Assembly (NCBI RefSeq): GCF_002837275.1
Contig: NZ_NXIF01000040.1
Coordinates: 1-34,430 of the forward strand
DNA from: Malaciobacter halophilus
Lineage (GTDB): Bacteria > Campylobacterota > Campylobacteria > Campylobacterales > Arcobacteraceae
Direction of reading: 5' to 3'
Length of the DNA stretch: 34,430 nt
The notes beneath the pieces are model-generated. The model did no database searches, had not been told where the DNA came from, and worked only from the letters and a program-made list of their open reading frames with translations. Below are positions 1-8,849 of this stretch, in pieces; position 1 is the stretch's first letter; every line of letters begins with the position of its first letter. The translations under genes and the position numbers were made by a program.

Positions 1-1081
1 CACCCATAAAATCAAAAATATAAATGTTATAAAAAATGAAATTTTACATCTGCATAAAAATATAAACTCTTTTAATACAATAAAACAAATTAATACTCAG
101 CTTTTCTTTATAAATAAAAGTAAAATAGATAAAAACTATTCATTTTACACAATAAAACAGATACAAAAAGAGGAGTTTAAAAATTTAGTTTTAAATTTTT
201 CAAATATAAAACTTATAAATGAACATCTTTATGAAAAAGAGAAACTAACTTCAAAAAGTTTTGAAAAAATTTTTTTAAAAAGTAGTGTTACAACAACATT
301 TATAACAACAAAAATATCTTTTTATGGTCTAAAAAATAAATTTTTATTCTCATTAGAGCTTCAAAATTCTACACTTTTTGTAAAAGAAGCAAAAGAGATT
401 ATGACTCTTTTTTGTATATTTTTAACAATATTTTTAATTTTACTATTTTATATTACTTATCTTTATCAAAAAACAGTTAAAGAACACAATAGTGAACTTG
501 AAAACAGAGTTGAAGAAAGAACCTTACAAATTAGTTCAGCTTTAAAAGAGTTAGAAAAAGTAAATTTAAAACTTTATGACTTAGCACATACTGACTTTTT
601 AACAAAAACAATGAATAGAAGACACTTCTTTATGCATGCAAAAAATGCTTTTAATACCACAAACAAAGAATTAAACACACTTTGTGTTATTATGATAGAT
701 ATTGATAACTTTAAAAGATTAAATGATTCATTTGGTCATGACTTAGGAGATAGAGTTTTAATATCTTTTAGTAAATGTGTTAAACAATGTATTAAAGAAG
801 ATACAATTTTTGGAAGATTAGGTGGAGAAGAGTTTGCAATTGTTTTAGAACATACAAAACTAAATGAAGCCATAAAGATTGCAAATAGAATCAGAAAAAA
901 TATAGAAAAAATAGAATTAGTAACAAAAAATGAAAATATTCATATTACTGCAAGTTTTGGAGTAAGCGATATTAAAAACTGCTCAAGTATAGATGAAATG
1001 CTTCAAAAAGCTGATACTCATCTTTATAGTGCAAAAAATTCAGGAAAAAATAGAGTAAGAAGTAGATTAAATCTTATTTAA
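1..1081 (+). CDS. Membrane-anchored diguanylate cyclase (GGDEF), 5' end outside the window
   Basis: The reading frame that ends at 1081 is open back to base 2, so the ATG at 401 is an internal methionine and the gene starts upstream of the window. The visible protein has a Lys/Asn-rich extracytoplasmic stretch (about 130 residues), one hydrophobic segment right after the 401 ATG, a short coiled coil (NRVEERT...), and a C-terminal GGDEF domain with the active-site motif RLGGEEF. Such domains make c-di-GMP from two GTP. The usual RxxD inhibitory site before GGEEF reads KEDT, so product inhibition at the I-site is probably absent. The periplasmic part suggests signal sensing; its ligand is unknown. 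Its stop codon overlaps that of the convergent helicase gene. Confidence 0.9.
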   Translation, partial: THKIKNINVIKNEILHLHKNINSFNTIKQINTQLFFINKSKIDKNYSFYTIKQIQKEEFKNLVLNFSNIKLINEHLYEKEKLTSKSFEKIFLKSSVTTTFITTKISFYGLKNKFLFSLELQNSTLFVKEAKEIMTLFCIFLTIFLILLFYITYLYQKTVKEHNSELENRVEERTLQISSALKELEKVNLKLYDLAHTDFLTKTMNRRHFFMHAKNAFNTTNKELNTLCVIMIDIDNFKRLNDSFGHDLGDRVLISFSKCVKQCIKEDTIFGRLGGEEFAIVLEHTKLNEAIKIANRIRKNIEKIELVTKNENIHITASFGVSDIKNCSSIDEMLQKADTHLYSAKNSGKNRVRSRLNLI

Positions 1082-3129
1082 GAGTCTGTTTTTGTCTCAT
1101 TTCTAATTAATCCTGCTTCTTTTAAAAATGGTGAGTTTACAAAATCAATTTTTTTGATTCTATCATATTTAGCAAAGCTTAAATACAAAACATCTTTTGC
1201 TCTTGTAACTGCTACATAAAAAAGGCGTCTCTCTTCTTCTAAACTTCCACCTTTACTCATCAATTTTCTATTTGGAAATCTTCCATCCATTAAATCAATT
1301 ACATAGACCTCTTTAAACTCTAAACCTTTACTTGCATGTACAGATAATAGATTTACTCCATCACCTTCACTCATCTCACTTCCGCCTAGAACCATCGAAT
1401 TTATAAATTTTGAAAGATCAGTGTAATGTGTTGATAATCTTCTTAATAAAACAGCTTTTCTATTTATTTTTGAAATAGAGTTATTTTTTAGTTCTAAATT
1501 AATAGAACCATCTTTTTGTGTTGCTCTTTTTGTAGATAAAATCTCTTTAATTCTGTTAAAAAGAGGACTTCTTACAATATGCTCAATTTGAGAACTTGGA
1601 GTCTTTACTCTTCTTAACTCTTTTATTAATTTATAAAAGTCATATAAATAAGTAGCTCCTTCTACACTTAGCTTTGGATGCTTTAAAATTGGATTAGACA
1701 AAAACCTCTCTTCAAAACCACAATCTTTAAATTTAGCTAAACTTCCAAGCTCTATAAAATCATCAAAAAGACCTAATTGTATATTTTTAACTTTATTTGA
1801 TTCATAAGGGTTTTTAATCTTTTCATCAGGATTAAATAGACCATCAAAAAGTCTTCCATGACCTAACTTTACTAAAGCATCAAAAATATCTTTTGCAATT
1901 GCTTTTCCAATACCTTTTCCATACTCTATTACATGAATAAAAGCCATCATGTCATTATGAGATATTTGCATCATCAAAATATCAAGAATAAACTTAACTT
2001 CCATTGCATCAAAAAAAGACATTCCTCCTTTTCTTTTAGCAGGAATATTAAACTCTCTTAAGTTAACTTCTATTCCATCTGCACTTGAATTATTTCTAAA
2101 AATAATTGCAATCTCATTATGTGCAGTATTACTTTGAGATATTAGTTTTGAGATATATTCATACTGCCCAAAAAGTTCATTAAAAGCTAAAAGTTTTGGT
2201 TTAATATCTACATCATTTCTCATCACTTCAAGGTTTTTTTCATAAATTCTTTCATTATGTTCAATAACCCTAGTTGCCAAATCTAGTATTGGTCTTGAAG
2301 AGCGGTAATTTTTTCTTAAAGTATATACATTTGCACCTTTATATCTTGTAGAAAAAGTTGAAATAATTCCAATATCAGAGCCATTAAAAGCATAAATACT
2401 TTGGTCATAATCTCCTACACAAAATAAAGATTTTGGTTTAAAAGCATCAAGCAATCTTCCTTGTAAAGGATTTGTATCTTGATACTCATCTACTAATATC
2501 TCTTTAAATTCAAACTCTGTTTCTTTTAAAGTATTTAACATTAATACTAATAAATCATCAAAATTAACATATCCATATTTTTTCTTTAAATCATCAAATT
2601 CTAAAACTACATCTTCATAAATTGGTGTATAAAGCTCATGTGCAGCATTTTTGGAAATTATCCATTGTCCAAACTCTTCTCCATCATTTGAATTTAAAAA
2701 CAGTGAGTATAAATCATATAAATATCCACCATCATAAGGATTTGCTTCATCATCTCTATTATAAAATACTCTTTTTTCATATAAAGATTTAAATAGAGTT
2801 TTTAACTCATTTGGTTGCTTTAATGTAATATTTATTTCTAGTTTTCTAAGTAATTTGTAAGATACTGAATGAAAAGTTCCTGCCATAATTTTTGTAGCAA
2901 TCTCTTTTCCAAAAAACTTTGCAACTCTTTGAACCATCTCAGCTGCTGCTTTATTTGTAAAAGTTAATAGTAAAATTTCATCTGGTTTAACTCCACTATT
3001 GATTAGATTTGCAATTCTTCCAACAATAGTAGATGTTTTACCTGTCCCTGCACTTGCAATAATTAAGTTATATCCAGAGTCACAAGTTGCAGCTTCTAGT
3101 TGTTCTTTGTTTAGATTTGATAAAGGCAT
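1078..3129 (-). CDS. UvrD/Rep-family ATP-dependent DNA helicase
   Basis: 683 residues, the usual size for a superfamily 1A 3'-5' helicase. The N-terminal Q-motif region (LNKEQLEAAT) is followed by Walker A SAGTGKTS (about residues 26-33), motif Ib-like TFTNKAAAEM, Walker B LVDEYQDTN (about 212-220), QSIYAFNGS (motif III), LRKNYRSS (motif IV) and, near the C-terminus, VHASKGLEF (motif V) and VAVTRAK (motif VI). It should unwind DNA using ATP in repair or replication restart. It could be the UvrD, Rep or PcrA counterpart; sequence alone does not separate these. The ATG at 3129 has only a weak ribosome-binding site. The gene stands alone, with an AT-rich 79-base gap upstream, and its stop overlaps the convergent GGDEF gene by 4 bases. 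Confidence 0.93.
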   Translation of the reverse strand: MPLSNLNKEQLEAATCDSGYNLIIASAGTGKTSTIVGRIANLINSGVKPDEILLLTFTNKAAAEMVQRVAKFFGKEIATKIMAGTFHSVSYKLLRKLEINITLKQPNELKTLFKSLYEKRVFYNRDDEANPYDGGYLYDLYSLFLNSNDGEEFGQWIISKNAAHELYTPIYEDVVLEFDDLKKKYGYVNFDDLLVLMLNTLKETEFEFKEILVDEYQDTNPLQGRLLDAFKPKSLFCVGDYDQSIYAFNGSDIGIISTFSTRYKGANVYTLRKNYRSSRPILDLATRVIEHNERIYEKNLEVMRNDVDIKPKLLAFNELFGQYEYISKLISQSNTAHNEIAIIFRNNSSADGIEVNLREFNIPAKRKGGMSFFDAMEVKFILDILMMQISHNDMMAFIHVIEYGKGIGKAIAKDIFDALVKLGHGRLFDGLFNPDEKIKNPYESNKVKNIQLGLFDDFIELGSLAKFKDCGFEERFLSNPILKHPKLSVEGATYLYDFYKLIKELRRVKTPSSQIEHIVRSPLFNRIKEILSTKRATQKDGSINLELKNNSISKINRKAVLLRRLSTHYTDLSKFINSMVLGGSEMSEGDGVNLLSVHASKGLEFKEVYVIDLMDGRFPNRKLMSKGGSLEEERRLFYVAVTRAKDVLYLSFAKYDRIKKIDFVNSPFLKEAGLIRNETKTDS

Positions 3130-3208
3130 TAGTTGAATTCATTTTTATGTGTAAGTTTAATCATTTTCGAATATTAGCATAAAAATACTTTGCATTTATT
3201 TCAATCAA

Positions 3209-3751
3209 TTAGTTCTTAGGAAAATCCTTAATAATAGTAATTACAAGTTCTCCAACTGTAATTCCAAACTTTTTCATTTTAGAGTGATTTATAATTACAC
3301 CATCTTCTTGTAAATGTAACCAATCCTTTACATCAATATTTATAGTACTACCATTATAAGGAACTTGCATTGTATAATCAATCATTACAGTATTTCCATT
3401 TGCTATCATTGAAGCTTTACCTACAATATCTCCTGCTGTACCTATATATTTCCCATTTGAAGTTGATTTTAATGTCCAAACTCTTGTTTGTTTTTCCCCA
3501 TCATTATAAATAAACTTTTCATTTAAAGTTCCTATATTATTCTCATCCCAACTTCCAACTAAATCGCCTTTAAATGTTCTTATTATTTCTCCACTTCTAT
3601 TTTTCACTAAACCATATGCAGTTAACTTTCCATTAAAATACTCTTCTGGAATAAATTTTGGAGTAGTATTGTCAAAATCACTAATTTTCATAGAACCACA
3701 ACCTCCTAAAAAAAAGCAAAATCCTAGTGTATAAAATATTTTTAAATTCAT
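3209..3751 (-). CDS. DUF3833-type lipoprotein
   Basis: 180 residues from the ATG at 3751. I chose this start because AAGGA lies 5 bases upstream and it places a lipoprotein signal at the N-terminus: MNLKIFYTLGFCFFLGGC, lipobox LGGC with Cys18. A longer frame reaching 3862 adds a basic, non-signal-like extension inside the preceding gene. After the lipid anchor the protein is a soluble beta-rich domain (motifs YFNGKLTAYGLVKNRSG and GTAGDIVGKA) typical of DUF3833, a family of unknown function usually found beside Cfa-like and FAD enzymes. It overlaps the upstream cfa-like gene by 4 bases (ATGA), so translation is probably coupled. It is the last gene of the lipid cluster. Membrane-attached, probably facing the periplasm. 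Confidence 0.82.
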   Translation of the reverse strand: MNLKIFYTLGFCFFLGGCGSMKISDFDNTTPKFIPEEYFNGKLTAYGLVKNRSGEIIRTFKGDLVGSWDENNIGTLNEKFIYNDGEKQTRVWTLKSTSNGKYIGTAGDIVGKASMIANGNTVMIDYTMQVPYNGSTINIDVKDWLHLQEDGVIINHSKMKKFGITVGELVITIIKDFPKN

Positions 3752-4971
3752 ACTAATCCTTTGTTTAAATATATATTTTGGTCTCTTGAAAATACTAATT
3801 GAACAAGATTTATATTTCTTGTTATAAAAGCAGCTTCGCAATAGTTTAAATACATTTTCCACATTCTTATAAAATAATTATCAAAACCTAACTTTTTAAC
3901 TTCATCTAAACTATTTGTAAACTTTTCATGCCAAATATTTAAAGTTTTTGCATAATCTTCTGTAAACTCTTCCATATGCAAAAGATTTAATCTTGTACTT
4001 TTTGAAGTTACATCTAAAATCTTTCCTACGCTAGGAAGATGTCCACCTGGGAAAATATACTTTTGAATAAAATCTGTACTTTTACAATACTGTTCATATC
4101 TACAATCTGGCATTGTAATTACTTGCATTGCTAAAACACCATTTGGTTTTAGTAGTTCTTGGCACTTTTTAAAAAAAACATCAAAATACTCTTTTCCTAC
4201 TGCTTCAAACATCTCAACAGCAATAATTGCATCATACTTCCCTTTCAAATCTCTATAATCTTTAAGCAAAATCTCTATTGCTTCTTCAATTTTTTCTTCT
4301 TTAAATCTTTTAAGACACATAGCTTTTTGTTCTTTACTTAAAGTTACAGTTGTAACCTTACAAGCTTTTTCTTTAGCAAGATGTATAGCCATAGACCCCC
4401 AACCTGAACCTATTTCTAGAACATGAGAGTTTTCCTTTACTCTTAATTTATTTGCTAATAATGTAATTTTTCTTTTTTGTGCTTCAAATAAATCTTCATC
4501 TTTATTATCAAAAACTGCACTTGAATACATCATAGTTTTATCTAAAAAAAGTTTGAAAAAATCATTTGATAAATCATAATGTTGTGAGATATTTTTTTTT
4601 GAGTTTGTTTTTGAATTTTTTCTAAGAATATGTTTAAATCTATTAAATTGAGGAAATAGATTAATAAGCTTATTATTTCTTTCATCACTACTTAAAGTAC
4701 CAAGAGCATTAGAGTTCAACAAAGCAAGTGAAATTAAATTTGTAAGATTATTTGTCTCAAACTCTTCATCCATATAACTTTCTGCAAAACCTATATCTCC
4801 ATATAATAATACTCTTTTGAAAAAATTATTATTAAAAATATGAAGAGTTGCTTTTGGATTAGTATTATCTCCAAATATCTCTTTTTTACCATTTGTAAAG
4901 ATAACTTCTAATGTACCTTTTTCTATTTTTGATAAAAACTTATATCCAAACTTCTCCCAAAACTTTTTCAT
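3748..4971 (-). CDS. cfa: Cfa-like SAM-dependent fatty-acyl-phospholipid methyltransferase
   Basis: 407 residues. The frame can start at a TTG (4974) or an ATG (4971); I chose ATG because GGAG lies 6 bases before it but only 3 before the TTG. The SAM-binding loop VLEIGSGWGS, the acidic segment VEMFEAVGKEY and the PGGHLPS motif are those of cyclopropane-fatty-acyl-phospholipid synthases (mycolic-acid synthase family). The enzyme adds a methyl or methylene carbon from SAM to the double bond of a membrane fatty acid. In Rhodobacter a related enzyme makes a methylated intermediate of furan fatty acids. Because an FAD oxidoreductase, DUF1365 and DUF3833 are its neighbours, it may act in a modified-fatty-acid route, not as the housekeeping Cfa. 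Translationally coupled to the DUF1365 gene (TGATG). Confidence 0.9.
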   Translation of the reverse strand: MKKFWEKFGYKFLSKIEKGTLEVIFTNGKKEIFGDNTNPKATLHIFNNNFFKRVLLYGDIGFAESYMDEEFETNNLTNLISLALLNSNALGTLSSDERNNKLINLFPQFNRFKHILRKNSKTNSKKNISQHYDLSNDFFKLFLDKTMMYSSAVFDNKDEDLFEAQKRKITLLANKLRVKENSHVLEIGSGWGSMAIHLAKEKACKVTTVTLSKEQKAMCLKRFKEEKIEEAIEILLKDYRDLKGKYDAIIAVEMFEAVGKEYFDVFFKKCQELLKPNGVLAMQVITMPDCRYEQYCKSTDFIQKYIFPGGHLPSVGKILDVTSKSTRLNLLHMEEFTEDYAKTLNIWHEKFTNSLDEVKKLGFDNYFIRMWKMYLNYCEAAFITRNINLVQLVFSRDQNIYLNKGLV

Positions 4972-5717
4972 CAAAATCTCCTTATTTTATCTTGCTTTGT
5001 AGGACTATGCCACTTTAAACTCTTTTTATAAAGTTTTATAGCTTGCCAAAATGTTCTTGTAACTACGAAAGTTGTTAAAAACCAATATTTAAAAAATAGT
5101 TTCAAGATATTTTTACTACTAAACGTTATTGGTTTACCACTAAAAATAGCTGTAAGGCTTTTATTGTTTTTCTCATGATAATCAATTTTCAAACTTAAAA
5201 GTTGGGGCTTAAAAGTTAATGTAAAAAAATATGTACCATCTTTATTAAAAAAAGGAGATACATACATATTTTTTGTGATAGTTGCTTTATACTTACTATT
5301 TTTTTGCTCTTTTAACTTTAAATCATATATAGTTTTTCCTCCATTATAGTTATTAACTTCTGCTAACATATAAATAGGCTTATTATTTTTTATAACTAAA
5401 AGAAGACTAATAGGATTAAATACAAAGTTAAAAATACGAGGAAGTGTAATAAACCTTAAAGAAATATCTTTTTTTTCTATATCAAATTTATTTAATAACT
5501 CTTCTACATTTTGTATAAAATCTTCACTCTTGCCAAAATGGTCTTTTGCATAAAATGAAAATAGATTTAAACTATTTATAGAAAAATATTTTTGATTTTG
5601 TAAACTTTTAAAATCATCTAAATCAATATCTAAGAGATAAAAACCATATGTAAACTGATGTTGTTTAGGCTCAAATCTTTTATGATATATTTTACCTTCT
5701 AAAAATTGATGACTCAT
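4971..5717 (-). CDS. DUF1365 family protein
   Basis: 248 residues. The N-terminus (GKIYHKRFEPKQHQFTYGFY) and the central RIFNFVFNPISL and NNYNGGKTIYDL segments are typical of DUF1365. No catalytic motif is known to me. The family almost always sits between an FAD-dependent amine-oxidase-like protein and a Cfa-like methyltransferase, exactly as here, so a shared role in fatty-acid modification is likely. The C-terminal quarter is hydrophobic and basic (FFKYWFLTTFVV...), consistent with membrane association. The start codon overlaps the stop of the FAD gene by 4 bases (ATGA) and its own stop overlaps the cfa-like start. Confidence 0.85.
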   Translation of the reverse strand: MSHQFLEGKIYHKRFEPKQHQFTYGFYLLDIDLDDFKSLQNQKYFSINSLNLFSFYAKDHFGKSEDFIQNVEELLNKFDIEKKDISLRFITLPRIFNFVFNPISLLLVIKNNKPIYMLAEVNNYNGGKTIYDLKLKEQKNSKYKATITKNMYVSPFFNKDGTYFFTLTFKPQLLSLKIDYHEKNNKSLTAIFSGKPITFSSKNILKLFFKYWFLTTFVVTRTFWQAIKLYKKSLKWHSPTKQDKIRRF

Positions 5718-6949
5718 AATTCACATCCAAACTCTTTTGCAATTGTATTTGCACTAAATAGTCCATCTTCATGAAAACCATATCTCCAATATGCTCCTGC
5801 AAAATATGTATTATTTTTACCATTTATAAGTTCTCTTTTTTCTTGAGCATTTATTGCTTCTTTATCAAATTGTGGGTGTTCATAAGTAATTTTTTCTATA
5901 TACTTTTTAAACTCATATGTTTCATTTAATGTTACAAAGTAGTTTTTTTGAGTTTTTAAATTTTGTAATTTATTTATCCAATAAGATAAACTAACACTTG
6001 TTCTATCTTCATTATTTGTATAGTTCCATGAAGCATAAGCTTTTTTATTTGGATATAAAGCATTTGTATCTGTATGTAATATTGCATTATTTTGTTTATA
6101 AGAAAAACAAGATAAAATCTCTTTCTCCTCTTGTGTAGCATCTTCTAAAAGCTTTAATACATCAGGAGCATGACACGCAAAAATCACTTTATCATAGATA
6201 AAACACTCATTATGACTATTTTGTAAAACTACTTTTTGTTTTTCTCTTTTTATTTTAACAATATCACTATTTACTACGATTTTTCCAGAAATATATTGTG
6301 CTATTTTTTTTACATAATTTATTGAACCATTACTAACAGTTAACCACTGATGATGAGTATTTACACCAAGTAAGCCATGGTTTTTAAAAAACTGAAGAAA
6401 TGTTCTTGCAGGAAAATCATTTATTTTAGTATCAGGTGTTGACCAAATAGCAGCGCCCATAGGTAAGATATATCTTTGTTTAAATACTTCTGAGAAATCT
6501 TTTAAATACTCTCCTAAAGTTTTATTTAAATCCTTATGTTCTATTTTTAAATCATTATTTGCTTTTTTATTAAACTTTAAAATATCCATAATCATTTTAT
6601 AGTGATTATACGAAAATATATTCTTTTTTTGAAAGAACATTCCACTTAATGAGTCTGCATTATATGCTACATCAGTTTTTTTATCCCAAAAACCAAAACT
6701 CATATTGCTATTTTCAACTTTTACACCAAGTTGCTTAAATAGTTTAGTTAACAAGGGGTATGTTTCATAATTAAAAACTAAAAAGCCAGTATCAATACCA
6801 AACTCTTTTTCACCTTCATGTACAAATGTTGTCCTTGCATGTCCACCTAATCTTACCTCTTTTTCATACAAATCTACATCATGTTTTTTACTAAGTAAAT
6901 ATGCACTTCCTAAACCACTTATTCCTGCACCAATAACTGCTATTTTCAT
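5714..6949 (-). CDS. FAD-dependent oxidoreductase (amine-oxidase/desaturase-like)
   Basis: 411 residues. The N-terminal dinucleotide-binding motif VIGAGISGLGSAYLL (Gly7, Gly9, Gly12), the acidic strand end DLYEKE and the LGGHARTT loop are typical of the NAD/FAD-binding amine-oxidase superfamily. The C-terminal FAGAYWRYGFHEDGLFSA closes the FAD site. Members of this subgroup accompany DUF1365 and Cfa-like proteins; in Rhodobacter furan fatty-acid synthesis an FAD enzyme desaturates a methylated fatty acid, which is the role I infer here. Protoporphyrinogen-oxidase-like annotation is a common alternative for such proteins. AGGAAG lies 6 bases before the ATG, and the start overlaps the end of the restored frame of the small frameshifted ORF upstream. 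Confidence 0.88.
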   Translation of the reverse strand: MKIAVIGAGISGLGSAYLLSKKHDVDLYEKEVRLGGHARTTFVHEGEKEFGIDTGFLVFNYETYPLLTKLFKQLGVKVENSNMSFGFWDKKTDVAYNADSLSGMFFQKKNIFSYNHYKMIMDILKFNKKANNDLKIEHKDLNKTLGEYLKDFSEVFKQRYILPMGAAIWSTPDTKINDFPARTFLQFFKNHGLLGVNTHHQWLTVSNGSINYVKKIAQYISGKIVVNSDIVKIKREKQKVVLQNSHNECFIYDKVIFACHAPDVLKLLEDATQEEKEILSCFSYKQNNAILHTDTNALYPNKKAYASWNYTNNEDRTSVSLSYWINKLQNLKTQKNYFVTLNETYEFKKYIEKITYEHPQFDKEAINAQEKRELINGKNNTYFAGAYWRYGFHEDGLFSANTIAKEFGCEL

Positions 6950-7099
6950 TTGTATCTTCCTTGACTATCTTGTTTTGTAAATATTAAGCTATTTAAATCT
7001 ACATAAGGCTCTAAACTTTTTTATACTTACAAACTCTACTGGCTTTAAAGCATAAGCACTTAAAGAAAATGTTAAAAAAAGTAGTATTTTATAAAACAT
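6946..7099 (-). pseudogene. Small secreted-protein ORF with an apparent one-base frameshift
   Basis: A good ribosome-binding site (AGGAGAG) precedes ATG 7099. The frame reads a clear signal peptide, MFYKILLFLTFSLSAYA, then LKPVEFVSI, and meets a run of six A (7017-7022 on the + strand as T). Beyond it the frame ends at TAG after 36 codons. Removing one A keeps it open to a total of 50 codons (KSLEPYVDLNSLIFTKQ...) and ends in a TGA overlapping the ATG of the FAD gene, the coupling seen throughout this cluster. That fit suggests a real small periplasmic protein broken by a frameshift, a sequencing error, or slippage on the A run. No family recognised; it could also be the remnant of a longer gene. 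Confidence 0.55.
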
Positions 7100-7162
7100 T
7101 TCTCTCTCCTATGTAAATATTTTATTGTAAAATAGTGCTGTTTTGTACTTATAATTAGTCAG

Positions 7163-8419
7163 TTAATATTTTAAATATTTTGATTTTAGAAGAAATATTA
7201 TTGCAATAAATTTTAATAAAACAGGAAGTATAGAGTATAAAAAAGATAAAACAAATTGTGAAGTTTTAGATTCAGGACTTGAATCAAAATCAAAAACTCC
7301 TAATATAATAAAAGTAAGCCCAACAGCAGTTGCTAATGATAGCTTAGTAAGCATTGCCCAAAAACTAAATAGTACTCCAGTAAACTGAGCGTCATGCTTG
7401 GTAAACTCTTGTGCTATATCTGCTTGAATAGATGATGGCAAAAACATATCAGCACCTAAACTAAAACCTGAAACTACACAAATAATAATAAAAATATATA
7501 AATCCCCTTGAGATAAAAAAGGTACATATAAAAATGCCATTGAAGCTAAAAGCATTGAGTATAACCATATATTTTTCTTACCATATTTTTTAGATAAATA
7601 GTACCAAAAAGGTAAAGCTAAAACTCCTGATAAAAAATATATCAAGAGTAAAACTCCTATAAATTTTTCCTCTTTTAATACATGAGTTACAAAAAAAATA
7701 AATAGTGTTGCAGGTATAGCATTTGCTGTATTATTTATAAAAAAAGCAACAAATAATTTTCTAAATCTAAAACTATTAATTTGAAGAAATTTTATTGACT
7801 CTTTTATTGTAATATCTGTATCTATTTTTTTAGTATCTTTTAATCCATAAATTAAAAAAAGTAAAAGAGGAATTATTAAGTATAAAACTAAACTCCACAT
7901 GAGTAATAAGGACTCTTTTTCGTCATTTGATACTTTAAAATAGTATGGTAAAAAAAGCGCTATTATAACAGCAATTATAGTAAAAAACTCTCTACTTGAA
8001 GCAAGTAAATTATTATGATTTTTATCATAACTTATCTCTGCACTTAAACTAAAATAAGGAATAGTAATAAAACTCCAACTTGTATATACAAGAAGTGAAA
8101 AAATAAATAGATAAAAAGCATTTGCATCTTTTATTGGATGTGTTAAAAAATAAAAAGATATTAGTACAAGAATAGTACCAAATATAATAAAACTACCTCT
8201 TTTAAAGTATTTATCACTTAATCTTCCAATAATTGGATCTGTAAACATATCAATAATTCTTGCAATTAATAAAACTAATCCAACTAAAGCTATATCAATG
8301 CCAACATCTTTTACATAAAAAGTTGGTAAATAAATATATAAAGGTAAACCTAAAATTGCTAAAGGAATGGCAAATAAGGAGTAAGAAAAAAGTTTTAATT
8401 TTGAAAGAGGTTTAGCCAT
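7163..8419 (-). CDS. MFS transporter, GPH (glycoside-pentoside-hexuronide) type
   Basis: 418 residues with about 12 hydrophobic segments. The N-terminal LPLYIYLPTFYVKDVG, and the loop RIIDMFTDPIIGRLSDK between segments 2 and 3, are characteristic of the GPH/MelB branch of the major facilitator superfamily. Characterised members import sugars with a cation, but members embedded in cfa/DUF1365/SDR clusters have no known substrate and might handle a lipid or lipid precursor; that is inference. It overlaps the upstream NTF2-like gene by 8 bases. After its stop a 63-base gap holds the ribosome-binding site of the small frameshifted ORF and TA-rich sequence that could act as a secondary promoter. 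Confidence 0.88.
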   Translation of the reverse strand: MAKPLSKLKLFSYSLFAIPLAILGLPLYIYLPTFYVKDVGIDIALVGLVLLIARIIDMFTDPIIGRLSDKYFKRGSFIIFGTILVLISFYFLTHPIKDANAFYLFIFSLLVYTSWSFITIPYFSLSAEISYDKNHNNLLASSREFFTIIAVIIALFLPYYFKVSNDEKESLLLMWSLVLYLIIPLLLFLIYGLKDTKKIDTDITIKESIKFLQINSFRFRKLFVAFFINNTANAIPATLFIFFVTHVLKEEKFIGVLLLIYFLSGVLALPFWYYLSKKYGKKNIWLYSMLLASMAFLYVPFLSQGDLYIFIIICVVSGFSLGADMFLPSSIQADIAQEFTKHDAQFTGVLFSFWAMLTKLSLATAVGLTFIILGVFDFDSSPESKTSQFVLSFLYSILPVLLKFIAIIFLLKSKYLKY

Positions 8420-8849
8420 CTATACTTATCTTTTTTTTTATAAATCTTAAAATAGCTCCAAGAATTGGTATATTCTCATAAATATTACTTGTAGCATCCC
8501 AATAATCAATATGAAACTCTACTTTTGAGTTTTCATTAAATTTTACAATACTTATACCATCAAAAAATTGAGTTTTTGAATCTTTCTTAGTTTTATAAGT
8601 AAACTTCCAATATATATAAGATTGCTTATTACTTGAGCTCATATCTAAAATTATAAATTTTGGTTCATACAAAGTTTCATACATATCTTGAAAAACTTCA
8701 TAAATTTTATCAACACCTACTACTTTTTGAAAGGGGTCTTGAAAAATAGATTTTTCATCAAAAAAATAGTTATAATTTTCATACAAACTATCTTTATTTA
8801 GATTTTCAAAAAATTTGCAATAAGCTTCTAAATTACTATTTGTACTCAT
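8412..8849 (-). CDS. NTF2/SnoaL-like small protein
   Basis: 145 residues, the size of a single NTF2-like cone domain. Visible family traits are the N-terminal helix (LEAYCKFFENLNKDSLYENYNYFF), FDEKSIFQDPF, the VVGVDKIYEVFQDMY segment and the final strand pair (KVEFHIDYWDAT). Proteins of this type sit next to an SDR in ChrR-type stress clusters. The fold is used by small isomerases and hydrolases but also by non-enzymes; no catalytic pair is obvious. Coupled to the SDR by ATGA and to the transporter by an 8-base overlap. Confidence 0.8.
   Translation of the reverse strand: MSTNSNLEAYCKFFENLNKDSLYENYNYFFDEKSIFQDPFQKVVGVDKIYEVFQDMYETLYEPKFIILDMSSSNKQSYIYWKFTYKTKKDSKTQFFDGISIVKFNENSKVEFHIDYWDATSNIYENIPILGAILRFIKKKISIDG

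Noticed and set aside
401-1081. ATG at 401 as the start of the GGDEF gene
   Set aside because: The frame is open without a stop back to base 2 and the upstream part reads as a coherent extracytoplasmic domain; no ribosome-binding site precedes 401.
3752-3862. Upstream extension of the DUF3833 lipoprotein to 3862
   Set aside because: It would bury the lipobox 55 residues in and lies inside the cfa-like gene; ATG 3751 has a good ribosome-binding site.
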